Of a stretch of DNA of 5,797 nucleotides, positions 1 to 3,978 are shown piece by piece (the first letter of the stretch is position 1; every line of letters begins with the position of its first letter). Both the position numbers and the translations under genes were made by a program. The notes beneath the pieces were generated by a model. The model did not search any database and was not told the origin of the DNA. It saw nothing but the letters and a program-made list of their open reading frames with translations. This DNA comes from Methanosarcina sp. (GTDB lineage: Archaea > Halobacteriota > Methanosarcinia > Methanosarcinales > Methanosarcinaceae), in NCBI GenBank assembly GCA_013331265.1, contig DUGS01000024.1, forward strand, positions 4,446 to 10,242, in the 5' to 3' direction.

Positions 1-1
1 T

Positions 2-1201
2 CTTCCATTGAGAGTTACAAAAATGACTTCAAATACTCAATGGTTTGAAGAAATTCAATACGAACAAAGGGTCCCGTTTGAGCTGGAAAAAGGTCCGTTG
101 ATTCGGTTCATATTGTTGCATTCCCCTGAAATGTCAGACCTTATAGTCATGTGCAATCACAGTATTTGTGATGGGATGGCACTGGCAAATCTGGTCCGTG
201 ACATTTTAATCTATTATGCTGACCCCGAACGCAGTATCACTGTACTCAATCCTCCCGACATCATGAAATTAATTCCAAAGAAAAGTGTTTTTTCCCTCTC
301 TGCAATTCTTACTCAGCTTTTTGTGTACAATGCCAACAGGAAGTGGAAAAAAAGTCCGCACTACTTTTTCCAGGCAGATTATGCTGCTATCACCAGAGCT
401 TACTGGGAAAAAATGAAGTGCGGCGCTGTGTTAATTGAGCTTGATACCCAGGAGTCACAGATTTTTTTAGAGAAATGCAGAAAAGAAGGAGTTACAGTAG
501 GGTCGGCAGTGACTGCAGCATGTATTGCAGCACATAATGATATATTAGGCCCATTTACCAAAAACTTCAAGCTGGTTTCTGTCCCCTTCGACCTGAGAAG
601 ACATGCAACTACATCGGTTGGCGACGTATTTTGCCTTTGTGTCGGAGCTCCAAGCTTCCCCTACACCTATGATGTGAAAAAAACCTTCTGGGAGAACGCT
701 GCTGTTTTGCATCAGGAGGTGCACAAACGTGTGGAAAAACTGGACTCGGCGGGCCTGGAAGTCCCGGGATTTGAACCGTCTTTCATTGACGCTTTTGCCT
801 GTTTTGGGCCAATGTTTAAAGCTATTCCTGAAGCGTATTCCCAGACAGACAACCTGTCACGTTTTGCTCAGGATAGAAAAAATGTGGCATTTTCGTTTAC
901 ACACAATAACAAGAACATGACTCCCGGGACGATTCCTTCAAACTTGGGAAAACTGAATCTACAAACTACATACGGAAACCTGCATCTAGATCGCATGGTC
1001 TTTTTGCCGGCAATCAGTGAAATTGTTCCGTTGATCCTCGGAGGGATCGGGGCTGGTGGAAGAATTGTGTTTTCACTTACTTTTGCCGAACCAATACGAA
1101 ATAACAGTTCTTCCCGAGAACAGGATATGATTCGGATACGGAATCGAGCGCTTGAGTATATTGGTTTCCCGGAAAAAGTGAGTGAAAGAGCTATTGAGTA
1201 A
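2..1201 (+). CDS. Stand-alone condensation-domain acyltransferase-like protein, 5' partial
   Basis: This protein belongs to the superfamily of NRPS condensation domains, PapA-type acyltransferases and alcohol acetyltransferases, which move an acyl group from a thioester to an amine or alcohol. The superfamily active-site motif HHxxxDG appears as NHSICDG at 155-175; the second His (158-160) is the expected catalytic base, and the Asp and Gly are kept. It is preceded by PFELEKGPLIR, which matches the 'PFDLxxGPLLR' strand of condensation domains. Near the C-terminus SNLGKL (938-955) and a GRIVFSLTFAEP strand fit the superfamily fold. The motif normally lies about 130 residues into the domain, but only about 53 codons precede it here. 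No stop codon occurs between it and base 2, so the true start lies upstream of the window and the TTG at 8 or ATG at 23 are not credible starts. No carrier-protein or adenylation domain follows before the stop at 1199-1201. Substrate and role are unknown; Methanosarcina genomes carry such 'condensation proteins' (COG4908-like, from memory). No signal peptide can be judged because the N-terminus is missing. Confidence 0.8.
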   Translation, partial: LPLRVTKMTSNTQWFEEIQYEQRVPFELEKGPLIRFILLHSPEMSDLIVMCNHSICDGMALANLVRDILIYYADPERSITVLNPPDIMKLIPKKSVFSLSAILTQLFVYNANRKWKKSPHYFFQADYAAITRAYWEKMKCGAVLIELDTQESQIFLEKCRKEGVTVGSAVTAACIAAHNDILGPFTKNFKLVSVPFDLRRHATTSVGDVFCLCVGAPSFPYTYDVKKTFWENAAVLHQEVHKRVEKLDSAGLEVPGFEPSFIDAFACFGPMFKAIPEAYSQTDNLSRFAQDRKNVAFSFTHNNKNMTPGTIPSNLGKLNLQTTYGNLHLDRMVFLPAISEIVPLILGGIGAGGRIVFSLTFAEPIRNNSSSREQDMIRIRNRALEYIGFPEKVSERAIE

Positions 1202-1302
1202 TATATATGCAAAAAAGTTTCCATGGTCAAGGCGAGTAAATGTTAGCTATTAGCCTGTTACTGTTCGTCTGAAGGCGATCGGATGTTAAAAACGGCTTAA
1301 TT

Positions 1303-1316
1303 ACATAAAGTTATGT
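1303..1316. repeat. Perfect short inverted repeat ACATAA-AG-TTATGT
   Basis: Two perfectly complementary 6-base arms (1303-1308 and 1311-1316) are separated by AG. Its size and symmetry would suit a dimeric repressor operator, but it lies about 220 bases before the next start codon and AT-rich DNA produces such palindromes by chance. Function is not supported beyond the symmetry itself. Confidence 0.3.
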
Positions 1317-1401
1317 GAAAAATCGTCCATGTTTCACAGTTAGAGAAATAAAGAAATGTAATAAATGCCGGATGGTCAATATATCAGCTTTTAACAGGAC
1401 T

Positions 1402-1421
1402 TGATATAATGATTCATATCA
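1402..1421. repeat. Short inverted repeat TGATAT-N8-ATATCA
   Basis: Six-base arms at 1402-1407 and 1416-1421 are exact reverse complements with an 8-base spacer, which is itself nearly symmetric. It may be an operator-like site or chance symmetry in AT-rich DNA. No gene start lies immediately next to it; the nearest is at 1534. Confidence 0.25.
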
Positions 1422-1533
1422 TAAAACTACAAATTTAGATAGTGATGTTACACTGACTTTAATCATCAGATTTTGGAACTGAGTCGAATGAATGCAAATA
1501 AAATTTATTTTTTGCTCGTAGATCAGTAAGAGA

Positions 1534-1890
1534 ATGGTGAAAAGACATTTTTATATCTCAAATAATGAAATACTTATTCCTGCCATTCTGTGGGGAAAGC
1601 AGAGTGAAAAGCTGTTGATTGAAGTTCATGGCAACCTTTCTAATAAAGAGGACACCGTAATTTTCATGATGGCACAAAAAGCCGTTGAAAAAGGTTACCA
1701 GGCATTAAGCTTTGACCTGCCTGTGCACGGTGAGCGTGTAAATGAAGAATATGCCTGTATTCCAGAAAATTGTGTAAGTGATCTGGTGACTGTTTATGAG
1801 TATGCAAAGTCGCTTGCACCTGACATTCTATCAAAAACTATGTTGAAAATCAAGGAAACCAGGAAGAAAAAGAAGCATATCAGCAAATGA
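1534..1890 (+). pseudogene. Truncated alpha/beta hydrolase (N-terminal part only)
   Basis: The first ~97 residues read as the N-terminal part of an alpha/beta hydrolase fold protein: a strand ending in EVHGNLSNKED (His32-Gly33, the usual oxyanion-loop HG) and then SFDLPVHGER (residues 59-68), matching the family's 'DxPGHGxS' strand-loop. The helix ending VYEYAKSLAPDI (residues 87-98) should lead into the strand and the GxSxG nucleophile elbow. Instead the frame changes to a lysine-rich tail (residues 99-118) and stops at 1888-1890. The catalytic Ser, Asp and His are all absent, and 118 residues is under half of the usual ~240-300. The break falls at about 1826-1830, where another frame (the next feature) begins to look protein-like. 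I therefore call it a gene broken by rearrangement, unlikely to be active. The ATG at 1534 has no evident ribosome binding site. A short expressed peptide cannot be excluded. Confidence 0.6.
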
Positions 1891-1907
1891 AAATATTTGA
1901 TTTTTAA
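1824..1907 (+). pseudogene. Possible C-terminal remnant of an IS200/IS605 TnpA transposase
   Basis: In the frame beginning at 1824, after a stop at 1821-1823, the sequence reads HSIKNYVENQGNQEEKEA and continues to a terminal KIFDF before TAA at 1905-1907. The pattern (V/I)xxYVE(N/S/H)QG, followed by a short charged tail, is how Y1 (HUH) TnpA transposases of the IS200/IS605 family end, including archaeal ones as I remember them. The fragment has no start codon and lacks the HUH motif and catalytic tyrosine, so it cannot act. It overlaps the hydrolase's out-of-frame tail, and its composition looks like real coding sequence, unlike the KKKK-rich reading in the hydrolase frame. The identification rests on a short motif from memory. 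It could instead be the tail of another protein fused here by deletion. Confidence 0.4.
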
Positions 1908-1986
1908 TAACCAATATAACAAGAGCGGTGGCGTGGAACATACTCCGTTGCTTGGAGGCTGTCCGACAATTATTGGTAGTAATTAA
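1891..1986 (+). pseudogene. Short open frame, possible tnpB 3' end
   Basis: Between the stop at 1888-1890 and TAA at 1984-1986 there is a 31-codon open frame without a start codon, ending KSGGVEHTPLLGGCPTIIGSN. It lies just after the putative TnpA tail, which is where tnpB would sit in an IS605-type element. It is richer in G and C than its flanks and contains a strong hairpin (1933-1967). The 3' end of tnpB commonly overlaps the omega (guide) RNA scaffold, so this could be the end of a tnpB deleted of nearly all its length. None of the TnpB RuvC or zinc-finger residues are present, so this call rests only on position and structure. Confidence 0.25.
1933..1967 (+). ncRNA. Two-part hairpin, possible omega-RNA scaffold or IS right end
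   Basis: An inner stem pairs CTCC (1943-1946) with GGAG (1954-1957) around the loop GTTGCTT. After a 2x2 internal loop the outer stem pairs 1938-1940 with 1960-1962, 1935-1936 with 1963-1964 and 1933-1934 with 1966-1967, with single bulges at A1937 and G1965. This makes 11 Watson-Crick pairs in 35 bases, in a locally GC-rich patch. In IS200/IS605 elements such hairpins form the subterminal right-end structure and the 3' scaffold of the TnpB guide RNA. No T-tract follows directly, which argues against a simple bacterial-type terminator. Expression and function are inferred, not shown. Confidence 0.3.
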
Positions 1987-2028
1987 AAAGTGCTAAAAAG
2001 AAAGCAAATAAGACCTTTGAAGGAAAAA
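1985..2028 (-). terminator. Run of T-tracts downstream of the ior/ligase operon
   Basis: Read on the minus strand after the ligase stop (2046-2048) there are three T5 tracts in succession, at 2024-2028, 1995-1999 and 1985-1989, plus shorter ones between. Archaeal RNA polymerase terminates at such oligo-T stretches without needing a hairpin. A small inverted repeat (GAAAGG at 2037-2042, CCTTTC at 2055-2060) spans the stop codon just before them. This is a reasonable end for the minus-strand operon but is not proven. Confidence 0.4.
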
Positions 2029-2045
2029 TGAATGATGAAAGGAGT

Positions 2046-3353
2046 TTAAAGTTCCCTTTCATCAATCACTCTTTTTGTCTTTTTCATGCTTCTGGGAAGT
2101 TCCCCTATTTTTAAGCAGACAATATTCACACTTACTCCGATAAAGTCCTTGAACGCTTTTCCCAGGGCTTTTTCAATATTTTCTTTCCTTGCAGAGTCTT
2201 CTGCCCCTTCAATTTCAACCCTGAAGGTCATGCTGTCCCTGCCGTCTTTGCGGGTAAGGAGGATCTGGTATTCACTGCTGACCCCAGGGACTCTGTGGAT
2301 TATATCCTCGATCTGGCCGGGATAGATATTTACTGCTTTAATTTTTATGCGGTCATCAGACCTGCCGAGGATCCTGTCAATTCTCGGGAAAGGACAGCCG
2401 CATTTGCAAGTTCCGGGGATTATGCGCGTCAGGTCTCTGGTCCTGTATCGGATCAGGGGAGCTCCTTCCTTTGTAAGGGTGGTAATTACAAGTTCTCCAA
2501 GCGTGCCTTCAGGAAGCTGCTCGCCAGTTATAGGGTCGATTATCTCAAAGAGCAGGTGGTCGGACCAGTAGTGCATCCCCTCGTGATAAGAGCAATCAAG
2601 GGCAATCCCGGGCCCATAGATTTCGGTCAGCCCGTAGATATCATAGGTCTCGATTCCGAGTTCGGTTTCGATCCTGTTTCGCATCTTCTCGCTCCAGCGT
2701 TCTGAGCCAATAATTCCTGTACGGAGGTGGATCTTGTCTTTTAAGCCGCGCTTTTCAATCTCTTCGGCAAGTAAAATCGCATAGGAAGATGTGCTTGCAA
2801 GGGCTGTGGACTTAAGGTCAGTTAGCATCTCGAGCTGTTTTTCGGTGTTTCCGGGGCCTGTGGGTATTGCCATTGCTCCAAGGCGCTCGGCTCCAAGCTG
2901 AAACCCTATCCCTGCTGTCCAGAGCCCATACCCGGGTGTTATCTGAATCCTGTCCTGGTTGTTGAGGCCTGCAAGCATGTAGCAGCGCATTATAAGCTCT
3001 GCCCAGACATCAACATCTTTCCGGGTGTAAGGAATGATTACAGGCTTGCCAGTTGTTCCTGAGGAAGAATGGATCCTTACGACCATGGATTCGGGCACTG
3101 CCTGCAGCCCGAGTGGATATGCATCCCTCAGTTCCTCTTTATTTGTGAAAGGAAGGAGTTTCAGGTCTTCAAGAGACTTTATTTTCTCGATATCTACGTT
3201 TGCTTCCCTGAACTTTTTCTGGTAAAATGGGCTGCCTTCAACTACACGTTTAAGCAGGCCCTGCAGTTTTGCAAGGGTATCTTCTTCCGAGAGTTTGGGA
3301 TGGTAGAGCTGAACATCTGGATCGAGTTCAGACTCCATGGATACTTCATACAT
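2046..3353 (-). CDS. PaaK-type aryl-CoA ligase (AMP-forming)
   Basis: This 435-residue ANL-superfamily enzyme has the usual phenylacetate-CoA ligase length (~430-440). It should activate an aryl acetate with ATP to an acyl-AMP and pass it to CoA, giving aryl-acetyl-CoA, AMP and pyrophosphate in the cytoplasm. Seen in order: phosphate-binding SSSGTTGKP (residues 96-104), DIYGLTE (238-244), ribose-binding YRTRD with Asp307, and GRSDDRIKI (330-338) before the C-terminal domain. MKKTKRV (423-429) follows, with Lys425 the likely adenylation lysine. CKCGC (316-320) may bind a metal. Residue 340 is Ala where the family usually has Gly (IIRGVNVFP-type motif). The ATG at 3351-3353 has GGTGA (3360-3364) six bases upstream and overlaps the end of iorB by 8 bases. 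The linkage to iorAB points to phenylacetate, indoleacetate or hydroxyphenylacetate as substrate. Homologues in methanogens are often annotated coenzyme F390 synthetase, an alternative I consider less likely here. Confidence 0.9.
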   Translation of the reverse strand: MYEVSMESELDPDVQLYHPKLSEEDTLAKLQGLLKRVVEGSPFYQKKFREANVDIEKIKSLEDLKLLPFTNKEELRDAYPLGLQAVPESMVVRIHSSSGTTGKPVIIPYTRKDVDVWAELIMRCYMLAGLNNQDRIQITPGYGLWTAGIGFQLGAERLGAMAIPTGPGNTEKQLEMLTDLKSTALASTSSYAILLAEEIEKRGLKDKIHLRTGIIGSERWSEKMRNRIETELGIETYDIYGLTEIYGPGIALDCSYHEGMHYWSDHLLFEIIDPITGEQLPEGTLGELVITTLTKEGAPLIRYRTRDLTRIIPGTCKCGCPFPRIDRILGRSDDRIKIKAVNIYPGQIEDIIHRVPGVSSEYQILLTRKDGRDSMTFRVEIEGAEDSARKENIEKALGKAFKDFIGVSVNIVCLKIGELPRSMKKTKRVIDEREL

Positions 3354-3978
3354 TTGAGTTCACCTTCTGTTCCCCGTTAAGGTGACCGGAGATTAGCTTA
3401 ATTTTTTCAACCGCTCCTTCAAACGCAGTTCTGTTTACAGCCCTGTGTTTTTCAGGAATTTCTGTTTTAAGTACTGCCAGAATAATTTCTTTTGAAAAAG
3501 GCAGCATGCCTGTACCTGCAGCAGCTCCAAGCATTGCAACATTTGCAGCCCTGTATGTGCCTGCGTCTTCTGCAAGCTGTGTAAAATCAAGGCAAAGGAG
3601 ACCCGGAGCGTGTGCTTTCAAAAATGACAGCAAAGCTGCAGGGTCGTATTCAGGACTTCCCGGTGGCTTTGACGCCGGCGGGATGGAATGCGAGTTCACT
3701 ATGATTTTTCCGCCTTTTTTCAGGAAAGGCAGGTTTCTTACGGTTTCTGCGGGTTCGAGACCTATAAGCAGGTCTGCCTGCCCTGCAGGGATAAGAGAAC
3801 CAGAGATTTCATCTCCAATCCTTATATGGCTGCTTACCGACCCTTCCCTCTGCGACATGCCTATGGTTTCGGCAGTGCTCACACAGAATCCGGCTTTCAT
3901 TGCAGCAAGTGCAAGCATGCGGGAAGCAAGCACCACGCCCTGCCCTCCAACACCTGCGATCAGAATATCGTACTTCAT
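3346..3978 (-). CDS. iorB: Indolepyruvate ferredoxin oxidoreductase, beta subunit
   Basis: IorB is the small subunit (pyruvate/ketoisovalerate oxidoreductase gamma-domain type) that pairs with IorA to oxidise aryl-pyruvates to aryl-acetyl-CoA and CO2 with ferredoxin, or to run the reverse carboxylation. From the chosen ATG the protein has 210 residues, close to the usual ~190-210. It opens with MKYDILIAGVGGQGVV, containing the family's GxGGQG loop (residues 9-14), followed by ETIGMSQREGSVSSHIRIG (37-55), the counterpart of the 'GMxQRGGSVxSHVR' motif with Glu in place of the first Gly. No iron-sulfur cysteines are present, as expected for this subunit. An upstream TTG at 3988-3990 is in frame, but the ATG at 3976-3978 overlaps the iorA stop as ATGA and has GGGTGA just upstream, and the sequence from it aligns with how homologues begin. 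The 3' end overlaps the ligase start by 8 bases (ATGTATGA). Confidence 0.93.
   Translation of the reverse strand: MKYDILIAGVGGQGVVLASRMLALAAMKAGFCVSTAETIGMSQREGSVSSHIRIGDEISGSLIPAGQADLLIGLEPAETVRNLPFLKKGGKIIVNSHSIPPASKPPGSPEYDPAALLSFLKAHAPGLLCLDFTQLAEDAGTYRAANVAMLGAAAGTGMLPFSKEIILAVLKTEIPEKHRAVNRTAFEGAVEKIKLISGHLNGEQKVNSNV
3360..3364 (-). promoter_or_regulatory. Ribosome binding site of the aryl-CoA ligase
   Basis: GGTGA on the minus strand lies 6 bases before the ATG at 3351-3353, inside the end of iorB. It supports this ATG over the internal ATG five codons later and suggests translational coupling to iorB. Confidence 0.7.

Larger units (their letters stand above)
1202..1533. other. AT-rich gene-free stretch
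   Basis: I see no supportable gene or RNA gene here on either strand; all frames are broken by frequent stops. It holds two short inverted repeats (1303-1316 and 1402-1421) and an AT-rich block, TTTATTTTTT, at 1504-1513. That block could be a TATA-like element for the following reading frame or a T-tract end for the gene upstream. No clear ribosome binding site precedes the ATG at 1534. Confidence 0.6.

Noticed and set aside
8..25. TTG at 8 or ATG at 23 as the start of the condensation-domain gene
   Set aside because: The frame is open to the window edge and the HHxxxDG-type motif would be only about 50 residues in, so some 80 residues of the domain must lie upstream.
868..1230. 120-codon minus-strand open frame opposite the condensation-domain gene
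   Set aside because: The plus strand here encodes the conserved SNLG and C-terminal strand of the acyltransferase; the minus frame has no domain and is explained as a shadow.
1202..2045. CRISPR array or tRNA in the gene-poor left region
   Set aside because: No regularly spaced direct repeats and no cloverleaf, T-loop or CCA-type signature were found on reading both strands.
2029..2112. Short plus-strand frame starting ATG AAT GAT GAA with an AGG-like site nearby
   Set aside because: It has only 28 codons and runs antisense into the ligase C-terminus, with no family resemblance.
2086..2705. Plus-strand open frames opposite the aryl-CoA ligase
   Set aside because: They are antisense to ANL motifs in the correct frame on the minus strand and have no independent coding evidence.
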